Positions 26,727-37,083 of a stretch of 64,000 bases of DNA are shown here, in pieces. The translations under genes were made by a program, and so were the position numbers. The notes under the pieces were generated by a model. It saw only the letters and a list, made by a program, of their open reading frames with translations. It was not told where the DNA came from and ran no database searches. Numbering within the stretch: position 1 is the first letter of the stretch; every line of letters begins with the position of its first letter. Source of the DNA: Rhodanobacter sp. L36 (GTDB lineage: Bacteria > Pseudomonadota > Gammaproteobacteria > Xanthomonadales > Rhodanobacteraceae); the NCBI RefSeq assembly GCF_009765755.1, contig NZ_LMUV01000004.1, positions 62,001 to 126,000 of the forward strand, in the 5' to 3' direction.

Positions 26727-28925
26727 TCAGTGGACCAAAGTGCCTGCCGAAGCCGCTGAAGCTGGCACAGCGAGGGACCTGGCTGCTGCGGGTGCTTGCG
26801 CAACAGGTGCCAACGGCGTCGCATCGTCCGGCCGCAGGATCAGCTTTCCTTGCTTGAACAGCTCGCTGGACACTTGGTAGTACGCCACGGTCTGGTCGAT
26901 CAACGTCTGATCCTGCGGTTGCACGGGCGTGGCATCACCAGTGTCGTAGTCGGGTTTGAACTGTTCCAGCTTGCGCTGCGGCTCGAGCACGGTCAGCACG
27001 TCATTGCGCAGATAGCCAAGTTTTTCATAGGTGCCCGGAAATGCGTGTCCGCTGCTTGCGGGAACCTGGAACACGTCCTGCCCGAAGAAGCGCGTGCGAT
27101 AGCTGAAGTTGAGCATGCCGAGCAAGGTCGGCGGAATATCCAGTTGGCCCATCAATTGATGCACGCGCTGCGGCGGAAAATATTTCGGCGCGTAGATCCA
27201 CAACGGGATGTGATAGTGGTTGATCGGCAGGCTGGTCTTGCCCGCGCTGGACGCGCAGTGATCGGCGGTGATCACGAACACGGTGTCATCGAAATACGCC
27301 TTGCTGCGAGCGCGCTGGATGAAATCCTTGATCGACCAGTCGGTGTACGCAACCGAACCCGGACGCGACGGTGCGATCTGTGGAACGCGGCCGGCCGGAT
27401 ACGTGTACGGGCGATGGTTGGACGTGGTCATGATGTGCAGGAAAAACGGCTTGCCGGCCGCGTGCGCATTGTCCATCTGTTTCAGCGCGAGTGTGTAGAG
27501 ATCTTCGTCGGCCACGCCCCACACGTTCTGGCTGTGGATGGTCGCGCCCTTCGGGATGTCGCTGCGATCCACTGTCTTGTAGCCGTTGTGGCTGAAGAAA
27601 TAATTCATGTTGTCGAAATAGCCATAGCCGCCGTAGACGAAGTCCGACTGATAGCCGCGATTGTTGAAAATGCTCGCAAGCGAGAACAGATTCTCGTTGT
27701 GATGTTCGCGGATCAGCGAATCGCCCGGCGTCGGCGGCACCGACAGCGACAACGCTTCCAGCCCACGTACGGTGCGCGTGCCGTTGGCGTAGAGGTTGTC
27801 GAAAAATACGCTCTGCTGCACCAGCGAGTCGAGGTAAGGCGTGATGTTTTCCTTGCTGCCGAACGTGCCCAGGTAATCGCCGGACAAACTCTCCACGCTG
27901 ATCAGCACGACGTTGAGATGTTTCTCCGCGCCAGCGTGGCTGATAGCACGGGTGAGGTCTTTCGGATCGTCGCTGATGAAGCTCGCGTCGGGCGATTTCA
28001 GTGAATCGCGCACCAGTTTGTATGCCGCATCGTCCGGCAACGTGCGGTAGAACTTCGCGTAGTCGAGATGGCTGCTGCGAAACGCTTCGAAGAACTGATA
28101 GATGCCGTTGCCGGCCAGCTCGTTGACGTAACTGTTGTCCGTGCGGTCCTTCATGCCGCCGTTCACTGCGTACAGCGACACTACAGTCAGCACCAGCCAC
28201 AGCAACGCGATTTTTCCGCGCTGCAAGAAACGGCTGCCGTCGTCGCGCGTGCGCAATCCGCGCCGTGTCAGCGCGAACACGACCAGGGTCAGCACGATCA
28301 GCAAGCTCACCCAGGTAAAGATCGGATACGACTCGCGGATATTGCCGATCACTTCGGTGGTGTAGACGAGGTAATCCACTGCAATGAAATTGAAGCGCAC
28401 GCTGAACTCGTTCCAGAACACCAGTTCGCACGCGGCCACGAAAAACAATCCGTAAAGCAGCACCAGGCCGAGGATGTACATCGCCCATTGCCCGCTGCGC
28501 GCCGAATACGCGAGTGCGGGCATCGGCAGAAAGAACAGGAACAGGATGATCAGTGGCCACGATTCGTGCACGCGCACATGCCACAGCAGGAACACCGCGC
28601 TAAGACACAGCGCATACAGCAGCGCCATGCCGAGCAGATACGCCAACCAGCGCGCGCCACCGTGAATGACTGCGCGCCGCGCCGGCACCAGCCACAGGAA
28701 AAGCACCATCGGCCACGCAAGGTAGATGAAGGTGACGAGATCGAAACCGAAGCCCACGACGAACGCGTAGAGCAGATTCGCCGGGCCGTGCACGACCTCG
28801 TGTCCGGACATCACCAGTAGAACGACGCGCGTGACGAACGAGATCGCGATGAAGGTGATGGCGAGCCACCAGAGCGGACGAAAGCGCTGACGCAAGGGCG
28901 AGACCGTGGTGAATAGACGCGGCAC
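26727..28925 (-). CDS. LTA synthase-type phosphoglycerol transferase
   Basis: 732 residues. The N-terminal 320 residues hold five membrane helices (starting LWWLAITFIAISFVTRVVLLV). The sulfatase-fold domain starts near residue 336 (NVVLISVESLSGDYLG). The catalytic Thr is in NGTRTVRGLEAL (about 383), metal ligands are in FVITADHCAS, and PINHYHIPLWIYAP follows. The C-terminus is Ala/Pro-rich. In Gram-negative bacteria this family includes the OpgB-type enzymes that add phosphoglycerol to periplasmic glucans, and phosphoethanolamine-like transferases. Lipoteichoic acid itself is not expected here. A GH17 membrane protein related to glucan synthesis lies 6 kb away, which would fit but proves nothing. 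It follows cca by 74 bases on the same strand. Confidence 0.88.
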   Translation of the reverse strand: MPRLFTTVSPLRQRFRPLWWLAITFIAISFVTRVVLLVMSGHEVVHGPANLLYAFVVGFGFDLVTFIYLAWPMVLFLWLVPARRAVIHGGARWLAYLLGMALLYALCLSAVFLLWHVRVHESWPLIILFLFFLPMPALAYSARSGQWAMYILGLVLLYGLFFVAACELVFWNEFSVRFNFIAVDYLVYTTEVIGNIRESYPIFTWVSLLIVLTLVVFALTRRGLRTRDDGSRFLQRGKIALLWLVLTVVSLYAVNGGMKDRTDNSYVNELAGNGIYQFFEAFRSSHLDYAKFYRTLPDDAAYKLVRDSLKSPDASFISDDPKDLTRAISHAGAEKHLNVVLISVESLSGDYLGTFGSKENITPYLDSLVQQSVFFDNLYANGTRTVRGLEALSLSVPPTPGDSLIREHHNENLFSLASIFNNRGYQSDFVYGGYGYFDNMNYFFSHNGYKTVDRSDIPKGATIHSQNVWGVADEDLYTLALKQMDNAHAAGKPFFLHIMTTSNHRPYTYPAGRVPQIAPSRPGSVAYTDWSIKDFIQRARSKAYFDDTVFVITADHCASSAGKTSLPINHYHIPLWIYAPKYFPPQRVHQLMGQLDIPPTLLGMLNFSYRTRFFGQDVFQVPASSGHAFPGTYEKLGYLRNDVLTVLEPQRKLEQFKPDYDTGDATPVQPQDQTLIDQTVAYYQVSSELFKQGKLILRPDDATPLAPVAQAPAAARSLAVPASAASAGTLVH

Positions 28926-28999
28926 GGGTAACTCCAGAAGTTGAAGGCGAGAGCCTGCGACGGGCGCTGGCGAACACGGCTTTATACAACGAGCGGACG

Positions 29000-30229
29000 C
29001 TACGTATGTTCAGTTTTCAGTGCGGCGATCGCCTCGATCCGAGCCGCTTCCATCGCCTTGCCGATGGCCGGGCCGGACAACCCCTGCGTCACGAAAGTTG
29101 TTGCGCTCACGGCCGCCGCAGAGGCACGCGCCTGGCGCAGATAATCGGCCTGCGGATAGGCGTCGTTTTCATGGCCGAGCCTGCCGCGTTTGTCCGCTTC
29201 GCATGCCGCGAGAAAGACGTCCAGACGCTCGGGCCGACGCAATGCATCCAGGCCGGCGAAAAGTTTGAGCACGGTCGCCGGCTTCAATTCAAACGCGCGG
29301 TGCGCGTTCAAGTGCTCGCGGCACACCTGTTCGGCGAGCGCGGCGTATTCGACCGGCACTTTCAATCGTTCGACCAACGCGCGCAGCGGCGCGAAGCCGC
29401 GGTGTTCGTGGCCAGCATGATGCGGCAGTTCGTCAGCTGGCGTCAGCGCCTTGCCGAGGTCGTGCAGCAACGCGCAGAAGCCGACCAGGTCATTGCCGGG
29501 CGCGATGCGCGCGGCTGCGTCGAGCACCATTTCCAGATGCACGCCGGTATCGACTTCGGGATGGAATTCGGCGCGCTGCGGCACGCCGTAGAGCGCATCG
29601 AGCTCGGGGAAAAGCACCGCCAGCGCGCCGCATTCGCGCAGCACGCGGACGAACGCGGAAGGCTGCGCTTCACCGAGCGCCTTGCGCGTTTCAGCCCACA
29701 CACGCTCCGGCACCAGATGATCCACTTCGCCATCGCGCACCATCTGCTGCATCAGCGCCATCGTCTCGTCGGCGACCGTGAAACCCAGCGGCGCGAAACG
29801 CGCGGCGAAACGCGCGACGCGCAGCACGCGCACGGGGTCTTCGACGAAGGCCGGCGATACATGTCGCAGCACCCGCGCCTCGATGTCGCGCATGCCTTGG
29901 TACGGATCGGTCAGCGCGCCGTGTTCGTCCTGCGCGATGGCGTTGATGGTGAGGTCGCGTCGCGCGAGATCCTGCTCCAGCGTGATCGTCGGGTCGGCCT
30001 GAAAAAGAAAACCGTGGTAGCCGCGGCCGGTTTTGCGTTCGGTGCGGGCGAGCGCGTGTTCCTCGCCGGTATGCGGATGCAGAAACACGGGGAAATCCTT
30101 GCCGACCGGCCGATAGCCGAGCGCAAGCAAATCATCCGGCGTGGCCCCGACCACCACGTGATCATGGTCGGTCACCGGTCGCCCGAGCAGTTTGTCGCGG
30201 ACCGCGCCGCCGACCAGATAGATGTCCAT
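29000..30229 (-). CDS. cca: Multifunctional CCA-adding tRNA nucleotidyltransferase
   Basis: 409 residues from ATG 30229 ([28 protein letters not shown]), almost the length of the E. coli enzyme. The nucleotidyltransferase signature GGAVRD plus DHDHVVVG holds the catalytic acids. [15 protein letters not shown] and [15 protein letters not shown] follow, the HD phosphohydrolase motif is in [10 protein letters not shown] (about 254), and HAGHEHRG comes next. The HD domain marks the multifunctional bacterial form with phosphatase/phosphodiesterase activity. Role: builds and repairs the 3' CCA end of tRNAs. It is divergent from the TPR-sulfotransferase gene by 123 bases. Confidence 0.96.
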   Translation of the reverse strand: MDIYLVGGAVRDKLLGRPVTDHDHVVVGATPDDLLALGYRPVGKDFPVFLHPHTGEEHALARTERKTGRGYHGFLFQADPTITLEQDLARRDLTINAIAQDEHGALTDPYQGMRDIEARVLRHVSPAFVEDPVRVLRVARFAARFAPLGFTVADETMALMQQMVRDGEVDHLVPERVWAETRKALGEAQPSAFVRVLRECGALAVLFPELDALYGVPQRAEFHPEVDTGVHLEMVLDAAARIAPGNDLVGFCALLHDLGKALTPADELPHHAGHEHRGFAPLRALVERLKVPVEYAALAEQVCREHLNAHRAFELKPATVLKLFAGLDALRRPERLDVFLAACEADKRGRLGHENDAYPQADYLRQARASAAAVSATTFVTQGLSGPAIGKAMEAARIEAIAALKTEHT

Positions 30230-30352
30230 GCCACGATTCTGCCATGCGCGCCGCGCAAGCTGTGGCGCCACGGCGCATCGGACACTTGTGCTGCGGGCGT
30301 GCTTGCGTAAGCTCAGGCATGGGTGCGTGGGGCGCATCCAGGGGGTCCGACC

Positions 30353-31978
30353 ATGGTGGCAAAGCAGGCCCATCCGTTGCTGCGGGATCGCAGCGGGGGT
30401 TTATCGACGGTCGCTGCGCGCATGCTGCGAAAAGCCGCGGCAGCAATGAGTCGCGGGGAATTGAATACGGCGGCTGCCATGTTGAACAACGTGTTCGCGC
30501 TCGCGCCCGGTCATCCCGAGGCGCTGCGCATGCTAGGCGTGTTGCATCATTTTCGCGGCCATCTCGCCGAGTCCGTGTCCGCGCTACGCGAGGCACTCGC
30601 CGCGAAGCCCGGCGACGCGCTGACCATGATGAATCTGGCGACGACACTGCATGAACACGGGCACGTCGAGGAAGCGATGTCCCTGCTGCAACGTGCATGC
30701 GCGCTCGTGCCGGATTTCGCACCGGCCTGGTACAACTTCGGCAAGATGCTGCGCATCCAGGGTCGTCACAGTCGCGCGATCACGGCGCTGCACCGTGCGG
30801 TGGATCTCGATCCGCAGCATGTATCAGCACGAGTCATGCTGGCGAACGTGCAGGCGAGCCTCGGCGCGATGACACCGGCCGCAACGAGTTTCCGCGAGGC
30901 GCTACAGCGGGCGCCAGGTCATGCCGATGCGTGGATGGGGCTGGCTCAACTGCATGCCGAGACGCTCACCAGCGACGATGTTTCGCAACTTCGGCAGGCC
31001 TTGCAGGCCGCATCCGTTGTGCATGAGCGCACCACGCTGGGTTTCGCGCTTGCGCATGCACTCGAAGACACCGGTCTTCATGCCGAGGCTTTCGACACGC
31101 TGGAACAGGCCAATGCGCTGAAGCGCCAGCGCGTCGACTGGGATGCGCGCGCGGCGCACGCGCACACGGAATCGATTCTGCAGGCTTTTACGCGACCGGC
31201 GCGCGGCGCAACCGAAGCGCGCCTGGGCGAAGAAGTGGTTTTCCTCGTAGGGCTGCCGCGGTCCGCTTCGACCCTGGTGGAACAGATCCTTGGCGCGCAC
31301 CCGCAGATCGCGTTGATGGATAAACCCATCGCACTGATGCAGATCCTCGACGAGGAATCGACACGTCGCCGGCAGCCTTTTCCGCAATGGGTCGCGACGA
31401 CAAAGCCGGCGGACTGGACACGCATGGGCGCGGATTATCTGGCAAGGACTGAGCATCGGCGTCGGCAGGGAGTGCGTTTCGTCGACGCCCACCCGCTGCA
31501 CTGGCGGCTGATCGGCGCGGCAATGGCGATGCTGCCCGGCGCACGCGTGGTGAATTGCCGGCGCGATCCGCTTGAGCATTGTTTCAGCTGCTATCGGCAA
31601 CTGTTCGCCAGCGGCCACCATTTCAGTTACGACCTCGACGACATCGCCAGTTACTGGCGCGACTACGACAAGCTCAGTCGGCACTGGCTGGAAATCTTTC
31701 CGCAGCGTTTCTTCGAGCATCGTTACGAGTTGCTGCTCGACGATCCGAACGTGCAGATGTGGTGCCTGCTGGATTTTCTGGACCTGGAATTCGATCCGGC
31801 GTGCCTGGCGTTCCATCGCCAGCGCGGCGCGGCGCGCTCGATCGAGGCGGCACAGGCGCGTCGGCCACTGCAGCGCGGCATCGCGCGTGGTGAACAGTAC
31901 GGCGACAAGCTCGATCGTCTGCGCACATTGCTCGGTATCGAGGCAGCGGTGAACCAGGCCGAGGAAATGGACGGCTAA
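30353..31978 (+). CDS. TPR-repeat sulfotransferase
   Basis: 541 residues from ATG 30353, which is preceded by GGGGGTCC; a GTG ten codons upstream is possible. Residues 20-250 are tetratricopeptide repeats (for example [22 protein letters not shown] and [20 protein letters not shown]). The sulfotransferase domain begins near 290: [22 protein letters not shown] is the PAPS-binding loop, [20 protein letters not shown] the 3'-phosphate-binding region, and [10 protein letters not shown] lies near the end. This architecture is common in proteobacteria and resembles tyrosylprotein or glycan sulfotransferases. The acceptor is unknown. It is convergent with the NDUFA9-like gene, only six bases apart. 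Confidence 0.9.
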   Translation: MVAKQAHPLLRDRSGGLSTVAARMLRKAAAAMSRGELNTAAAMLNNVFALAPGHPEALRMLGVLHHFRGHLAESVSALREALAAKPGDALTMMNLATTLHEHGHVEEAMSLLQRACALVPDFAPAWYNFGKMLRIQGRHSRAITALHRAVDLDPQHVSARVMLANVQASLGAMTPAATSFREALQRAPGHADAWMGLAQLHAETLTSDDVSQLRQALQAASVVHERTTLGFALAHALEDTGLHAEAFDTLEQANALKRQRVDWDARAAHAHTESILQAFTRPARGATEARLGEEVVFLVGLPRSASTLVEQILGAHPQIALMDKPIALMQILDEESTRRRQPFPQWVATTKPADWTRMGADYLARTEHRRRQGVRFVDAHPLHWRLIGAAMAMLPGARVVNCRRDPLEHCFSCYRQLFASGHHFSYDLDDIASYWRDYDKLSRHWLEIFPQRFFEHRYELLLDDPNVQMWCLLDFLDLEFDPACLAFHRQRGAARSIEAAQARRPLQRGIARGEQYGDKLDRLRTLLGIEAAVNQAEEMDG

Positions 31979-31984
31979 ACGAAA

Positions 31985-32923
31985 TCAGCGTCCCAGTGTG
32001 CGCGCTTCGTTCAAGCGACGCTCCGATGCCGAACCGTGCAACAGTTGCGGCAACCACGGCGTGAACGGTTGCGGCACGATGCCGAGCGCGGCGTAGCCGT
32101 CCACCTTGCCGACGGAATCGATGAGCAGCGAACGGAAATTGTCGAGCGAGAACGGTTTGCCAGGCAGCCATCCTGCCACCCGCGCCTGCAGCCGGCCGAG
32201 GTTGTCCGGCAACGCCATGATCGGTGTTCGCAGGCCGGCGGCCTCGCGGATCCTGCGCACGATATCGCCGAGCGTCAGAACTTCCGGGCCATACAGTTCG
32301 AAGCTTCGTCGTTGTCCGAGTTTGTCGTTGCCCACGCAACGCGCGATCGCCTCGGCGACATCGCCGACGAACGTCGGTGCCATCCGCGAAGATGCGCGCG
32401 CGAGCGGCAGCACGGGCAGGCGACGCAGCAACGTGGCGAAGCGGCGGACCAATCCGTCGCCGGCGCCGAAGATCACGCTGGGCTGATAGATCGTCCAGTC
32501 GAGGCCGGACGATCTGACCAGTGCTTCGGCTTCACCGCGCGTTTTCAGGTATTGCGATTGACCCTGTCCCGCCTTGAGCGAACTCATTTGGTGCAGGCGT
32601 TCGACACCGCTCGCATGACAGGCCGCGATCAGGCGCCGCGCCAAATCCACATGGGCGTGCTGGAACGTATGGCGACCCTGTGGATTGAGAATGCCGATGA
32701 GGTTGATCACCGCATCGGCGCCGACGAGTTCGCGGCGCAACGCTTCGTCGTCGTACACATCGGCACTGCGCACGCGCACCTGCGGAAGCACGCCCAGTGC
32801 GCGACGCTGCTCGCGATTGCGACTGAGCAGCAATATCCGGTGACCATCGGCAGCCAGTCGCGGCACCAGATGGCTGCCGACGAAACCGGTGCCGCCGAGG
32901 ATCACGAGCTGTTGCGCGGGCAT
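31985..32923 (-). CDS. Complex I NDUFA9-like atypical SDR protein
   Basis: 312 residues from ATG 32923, which has GGAGGATC upstream; a 200-codon extension overlapping slt is a GC artefact. The NAD(P)-binding loop is LGGTGFVGSHLVPRL (residues 7-21), then VINLIGIL and SSLKAGQGQSQYLKTRGEAE with a Tyr-Lys pair, and DWTIYQPSVIFGAGDG. This is the NDUFA9/ubiquinone-oxidoreductase-subunit-like group. In bacteria it is thought to be an NAD(P)H-binding protein of unproven role, possibly in quinone or respiratory chain assembly. It lies 29 bases downstream of the slt gene on the same strand. Confidence 0.92.
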   Translation of the reverse strand: MPAQQLVILGGTGFVGSHLVPRLAADGHRILLLSRNREQRRALGVLPQVRVRSADVYDDEALRRELVGADAVINLIGILNPQGRHTFQHAHVDLARRLIAACHASGVERLHQMSSLKAGQGQSQYLKTRGEAEALVRSSGLDWTIYQPSVIFGAGDGLVRRFATLLRRLPVLPLARASSRMAPTFVGDVAEAIARCVGNDKLGQRRSFELYGPEVLTLGDIVRRIREAAGLRTPIMALPDNLGRLQARVAGWLPGKPFSLDNFRSLLIDSVGKVDGYAALGIVPQPFTPWLPQLLHGSASERRLNEARTLGR

Positions 32924-32952
32924 GCCGTTCGATCCTCCGGCGAACCGGATTT

Positions 32953-35019
32953 CTAGGGTGTGGTGTCGAGCGTAGTCGATGCGGTCGCCGGCGCGTGTGA
33001 CGACGCACTCGACGAAGGCGCGGGCGCGACGGCCGGGCATTCGATCGAGCGGCGGAGGTCGTTCGCGGCAGGCAGCGCATACGCCTGGCCGATCGCGCTC
33101 ATGCGGCGGCTCAAGGGCGTGGCTTTTCCGTTGAGTCGCCAGTCGTAGATCACGCTGAAGGCCATCACGCGCGCCACGTATTCGCGGGTCTCCTTGAACG
33201 GAATGGTGGCGACGAACAATTCCGGCGACAGTGTGCCGCGCGCGGCCAGCCATTGATCGACACGATTCGGGCCGGCGTTGTATGCCGCGCTGGCCAGCCA
33301 CGGCGAGCCGTTGTAGCGCTCGGCCATCTGCGCGAGATAGCGCGTGCCCAGCTTGATGTTGGTGGACGGATCGTAGAGCGTGTCGCCACCGCCCCAGTCC
33401 AGTCCGTTGCGTCGCGCGACGAGCGCTGCGGTGGCCGGTACGAGTTGCATGAGGCCGCGCGCATCGGCGCCCGAACGCGCGTCGGTCATCCAGGCGCTCT
33501 CCGCGCGCAGGATGCCGTAGGCCCAAACCGGTTCGATGCCCGCCTCGATGGCTTGCGGTACCACACCGTCCTGGCTGGCCAGCGGAAAGCGCAGTTCGTA
33601 CAGCCGCAGCGCATCGCCGCTGCTGAGCGTGAACACCGCGCGGTCATACCAGCCGCGACGATTGGCGAGGTCCGCGGCGAGACGCAAGGTCGGCGCGTCG
33701 GCGCCATCCAGCGCGCGCGTCCATTCACGGCGCGCAAGCTTCGGCAGGCCGACCGCGTAAAGCTCGAACGCGCGCACGAGACCGGGTTCGTTCAACAGCG
33801 CCTGTTCTTGTTGCGGATCGCCGGCCAGTTGCGCCGGGCAGATCGCGTAGGGCGTGCCGAGGCGATCGGCGGCGAGGAAGCCGAAAAACGTGGCTTCACC
33901 GGCGAGGCTCTGCAACACCTGTTTCGACTCGTCGCCGCGGCCCAGTTCGGTCAATGCGCGCGCGAGAAAATAGCGCCACTCGCCATCCTGCTGTTGCGTG
34001 GCCGGCATGGACTGGATCGCAGCGAGCACGGCCGGCCATTTCTGTTTCGACAACGCAACGCGCACGCGCCACTCGCGGCTCGCATCGGTTTGCGCTGCGG
34101 CCGGCAAGGCGATCAATCGTTCGAGTGCCTGATCGTCGAAATCGGTCGCGTGAAAAAGTGCCAGCGCGTAGAGAATCTTGTCGCGTTGCTGTTCGCTGAA
34201 GGCGAAGCGTGTCTGCAGGTTTTGCCATGCACTGTCGGCGCTGCCGGATTGCCGCCGCGCCAGCCGAGCGATGGCGAGCGTCACCGCCTGTGTGTTGTGC
34301 GGCGTGTTCGCCCACGCGTCGGCCGCAGCCACGGCCGACGAAGGATCGCGCAAAGCTTGCGCGAGCCGCTGCGCGGTGCTGGCGTCGTCACCCTGCAGCC
34401 AGTCGGCGGTGCTTGCGATGGTGTCGGCCTTGCCGGCATCGGCGGCGCGATCGATGCGCGACCACAGCCGACTCGTGGTCAACAAGGCTTGATCATGCGC
34501 TGCATCGAGCGCAGCATCGCAGGCGCCGGGCAACGTCGGCTTCGACCACAGCGCGTCGAGGTCCTTGTCGAAATTCAGTTTCTCGCCGCGGGCCAGTCGC
34601 GCTTGCAACGCGTCACAGCTGAGCGCGTCGCCGATGCCGGGCTGATACAGCGCGAGGAAATTGGGCCAGTCTTCGCGACGCGCCAGTTCCAGCAGAAAGT
34701 CGCGGCGAAGATCGGCGGCGGGAATCATGTCGGTGTAGCGATGCAGGTAACTTTCGACCGCGGCGCGATCAGTCTGATGGATATCGTGTTCGAGTGCTGC
34801 CGCTTCGAGATACGGATACAGCGGGTAATCGTGCAAGCCGTTCGACATGCCGCGCCACGCATCGCCACCTTGTTGCGCGACCACGTAAGCCTGACGAAAG
34901 GCATCGCGTTGCGCATCACTGGGCTCTGCGGCCCCCGCCGTCGTGGCGATCAGCCAGCCGCACGCGATGGAGAGCCAGCCGACTCGTGCGATGCGCCGCG
35001 AAGGTAGAAGAAAAAACAT
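32953..35019 (-). CDS. slt: Soluble lytic murein transglycosylase Slt70-like
   Basis: 688 residues. Signal peptide MFFLLPSRRIARVGWLSIACGWLIATTAGAA in two parts, then a long alpha-helical superhelix (about 30-480) that forms the ring of Slt70. The SLT catalytic domain follows with the Glu in GILRAESAWM (about 504), the conserved GADARGLMQLVPATA, YDPSTNIKLGTRYLAQM, and the AAYNAGPNRVDQWL motif. Activity: non-hydrolytic cleavage of the MurNAc-GlcNAc bond giving 1,6-anhydro-muropeptides in the periplasm. CAGGAGC precedes the ATG. It is probably cotranscribed with the NDUFA9-like gene. It is divergent from the GH17 gene. Confidence 0.95.
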   Translation of the reverse strand: MFFLLPSRRIARVGWLSIACGWLIATTAGAAEPSDAQRDAFRQAYVVAQQGGDAWRGMSNGLHDYPLYPYLEAAALEHDIHQTDRAAVESYLHRYTDMIPAADLRRDFLLELARREDWPNFLALYQPGIGDALSCDALQARLARGEKLNFDKDLDALWSKPTLPGACDAALDAAHDQALLTTSRLWSRIDRAADAGKADTIASTADWLQGDDASTAQRLAQALRDPSSAVAAADAWANTPHNTQAVTLAIARLARRQSGSADSAWQNLQTRFAFSEQQRDKILYALALFHATDFDDQALERLIALPAAAQTDASREWRVRVALSKQKWPAVLAAIQSMPATQQQDGEWRYFLARALTELGRGDESKQVLQSLAGEATFFGFLAADRLGTPYAICPAQLAGDPQQEQALLNEPGLVRAFELYAVGLPKLARREWTRALDGADAPTLRLAADLANRRGWYDRAVFTLSSGDALRLYELRFPLASQDGVVPQAIEAGIEPVWAYGILRAESAWMTDARSGADARGLMQLVPATAALVARRNGLDWGGGDTLYDPSTNIKLGTRYLAQMAERYNGSPWLASAAYNAGPNRVDQWLAARGTLSPELFVATIPFKETREYVARVMAFSVIYDWRLNGKATPLSRRMSAIGQAYALPAANDLRRSIECPAVAPAPSSSASSHAPATASTTLDTTP

Positions 35020-35151
35020 GGAAGCTCCTGCAATCGAATCCGTCGGCAGTGTAATTCATGGTGCATGAGCGGCCGCCGCGACACCGCATCGGCGTGTCGC
35101 TGGACGCCTGCTAAGCTGATGCGTCTGGGTCTCACACTTTCACGGATCGGC

Positions 35152-36753
35152 ATGTCGTCAGCTCGCTCGCGCCTCTCTTTTCGGCACCTTCTTGCGTGGC
35201 TCGCGCTGGCTCTGATGGCGCTGGCCGCGGCGTTGTGGTGGTGGGCGCTGGGTCGCCCGGTAAATCTGCCGGATGCACCATCGGCGCGCATCGCGTGCGT
35301 GTCTTACGCGCCTTTTCGTCAGGCGGGCGAAACGCCGCTCGACCCGACGGCATCCATCAGCCCGCAGCGCATCGATGCCGATCTGCGCGCGCTGTCGCAG
35401 CGGTTCGATTGCGTGCGCACGTATTCGCAAGGGCAGGGCCTGAGTGCGGTGCCGGAAATCGCCAGTCGCTACGGCATGAAAGTGCTGATGGGCATCTGGC
35501 TCGGCAGTGATGTGGTGTCCAACGAGCAACAGGTTGCACTGGGCATTGCGACCGCGCGCAAATATCCGAACGTGCTGCGCGGCGTGATTGTCGGCAATGA
35601 AGTGCTGCTGCGTGGTGATCTTTCGTCGAAGGCGCTGCTGGGCTACATCAATCGCGTGCGCTCCGCGATCAACGTGCCGGTGACGTATGCCGACGTGTGG
35701 GAGTACTGGTTGCGTCATCCGGAAGTTGCCGGGTCGGTGGACTATCTGACCATCCACATCCTGCCGTACTGGGAAGATCGCCCGGTGTCACCCGATCGCG
35801 CCATGGAACATGTGGCAGCGGTGTACGCGCAAACGAAAAAGGCGTTTCCCGGCAGGCGGGTAATGGTCGGCGAAACCGGTTGGCCGAGTGCCGGCCGTAC
35901 GCGTCAGATCGCCGATGCCAGCGTGGTGAACGAAGCACGTTACCTGCGCGAATTTCTGCGCTATGCGGCGACGGTCAACATGCCGTACAACGTGATCGAA
36001 ACGTTCGATCAGCCATGGAAGCGCGCCCAGGAAGGCACGACCGGGGGCTACTGGGGCATCTTCGATGTGCATGCGCAGCCGAAGTTCCCGATGCGGGGTC
36101 CGGTGATCGAAGAATCGTCATGGTGGAGCGGATGGCTGGCAGGCATCGGCGGCGCCGCGTTGTTCGTGCTGGTCGGATGCTGGGCGCGTCGCTGGAACAG
36201 TTTTCGCGGTTTCGCCGCGCTTGCGTTGGCCGGATTCGCCAGCGGCGGTGCGCTCGCGTGGCAATCCCGGCAGATGTGGTTCGCGTGTCGCACGCCGTGG
36301 GAATGGGCGCTATCACTGCTGCTTTGTGTCTTCGCGTTGCTGAGCGCGTTGCAGCTCGCGCGATGGATCGCCGCGCGACTGGCTGGTGTCACGCAACAGG
36401 CAGCGCCACCGGCATGGCAACGGTTTGGATGGCTATTCGCGCTTGCGTTCTACGACTTGCTGCTGGTGTTCGACGGGCGTTATCGCGATCTTCCGCTGGG
36501 CCTGTTCGAACTGCCTTGCTTCGGCTACGCATTGATCGCATGGCTATCCGATCGACGCGTGCTGCAACCCCCGTCGCTGGAACAATACTTCCTCGCCGCG
36601 CTGTTGCCGTGTCTCGCGCTGGCGGTGGTGATCCAGGAAGCGGGTCTGTCGCCGGTCGCCTGGCTATGGCTGGGCGTGAACCTGGCGATCGCGTTGCCGG
36701 TCATGCTCGCGTGGCGCCGTGCGAGTGGACGCTTGCAGCCGCAGCAGGCGTAG
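35152..36753 (+). CDS. GH17-like membrane protein (beta-glucan synthesis/remodelling)
   Basis: 533 residues from ATG 35152; another in-frame ATG at 35119 would add 11. One membrane segment near the N-terminus (LLAWLALALMALAAALWWWAL) is followed by a periplasmic glycoside hydrolase family 17 domain (about 45-325) with the acid/base Glu in VIVGNEVLLRG (about 148) and the nucleophile in GETGWPSAG (about 240). Several more membrane helices fill 330-525. Relatives are annotated beta-(1-6)-glucan synthase or NdvB/NdvC-like. Activity is probably transglycosylation on a beta-1,3-glucan. The 3' end overlaps a convergent gene by 90 bases, so the last 30 codons are read on both strands. Confidence 0.87.
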   Translation: MSSARSRLSFRHLLAWLALALMALAAALWWWALGRPVNLPDAPSARIACVSYAPFRQAGETPLDPTASISPQRIDADLRALSQRFDCVRTYSQGQGLSAVPEIASRYGMKVLMGIWLGSDVVSNEQQVALGIATARKYPNVLRGVIVGNEVLLRGDLSSKALLGYINRVRSAINVPVTYADVWEYWLRHPEVAGSVDYLTIHILPYWEDRPVSPDRAMEHVAAVYAQTKKAFPGRRVMVGETGWPSAGRTRQIADASVVNEARYLREFLRYAATVNMPYNVIETFDQPWKRAQEGTTGGYWGIFDVHAQPKFPMRGPVIEESSWWSGWLAGIGGAALFVLVGCWARRWNSFRGFAALALAGFASGGALAWQSRQMWFACRTPWEWALSLLLCVFALLSALQLARWIAARLAGVTQQAAPPAWQRFGWLFALAFYDLLLVFDGRYRDLPLGLFELPCFGYALIAWLSDRRVLQPPSLEQYFLAALLPCLALAVVIQEAGLSPVAWLWLGVNLAIALPVMLAWRRASGRLQPQQA

Positions 36754-37083
36754 GCAGCCGAGCAGAAACGCCAGCGCACCGGCGAGGATGCAATACAGCA
36801 ACAGCGATGTCGCACCCAGCGCCGCGGCGAGCCATGCCACCCACGGGCGCCTGCCGATGAACGCCCATGCCGTGGCGACCAGCGCAGCGATGCCATACGC
36901 GTAATAGAGAAAACCCAGCACCAGCGCGCGTCGGAGTTCGCACCACCAGGGCACGCTGATCGCGTCACATCGCAGCGTTGCGGTCGCGGATTCGATGAAG
37001 CCGTAACGAATCCACGCCACCGCCAGACCGGTCGCCAGCAACAGCAGCCACGGCAGCATCCAGCGCCAGCGCGAGAGATTCAT
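36664..37083 (-). CDS. Small membrane protein, unknown function
   Basis: 139 residues from ATG 37083. Hydrophobic segments are WRWMLPWLLLLATGLAVAW, ALVLGFLYYAYGIAALVATAW and WLAAALGATSLLLYCILAGAL with a continuation to FLLGCLRLLRL, giving three or four membrane spans. The C-terminus is basic (HDRQRDRQVHAQP). The start overlaps the stop of the EEP-family gene upstream by an ATGA, so translation is coupled. Its last 30 codons are antisense to the end of the GH17 gene. I do not recognise a family. The coupling and the real codon-position bias of the hydrophobic core make it credible, but it could be shorter at its 3' end only if there were a frameshift. Confidence 0.65.
   Translation of the reverse strand: MNLSRWRWMLPWLLLLATGLAVAWIRYGFIESATATLRCDAISVPWWCELRRALVLGFLYYAYGIAALVATAWAFIGRRPWVAWLAAALGATSLLLYCILAGALAFLLGCLRLLRLQASTRTAPREHDRQRDRQVHAQP

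Noticed and set aside
26727-28925. Lipoteichoic acid synthesis, as the family name would suggest
   Set aside because: All other genes indicate a Gram-negative host, in which this family acts on other phosphoglycerol acceptors.
32924-33526. A 200-codon upstream extension of the NDUFA9-like gene
   Set aside because: It overlaps the lytic transglycosylase gene. The Rossmann motif starts at the chosen ATG, which has GGAGG before it.
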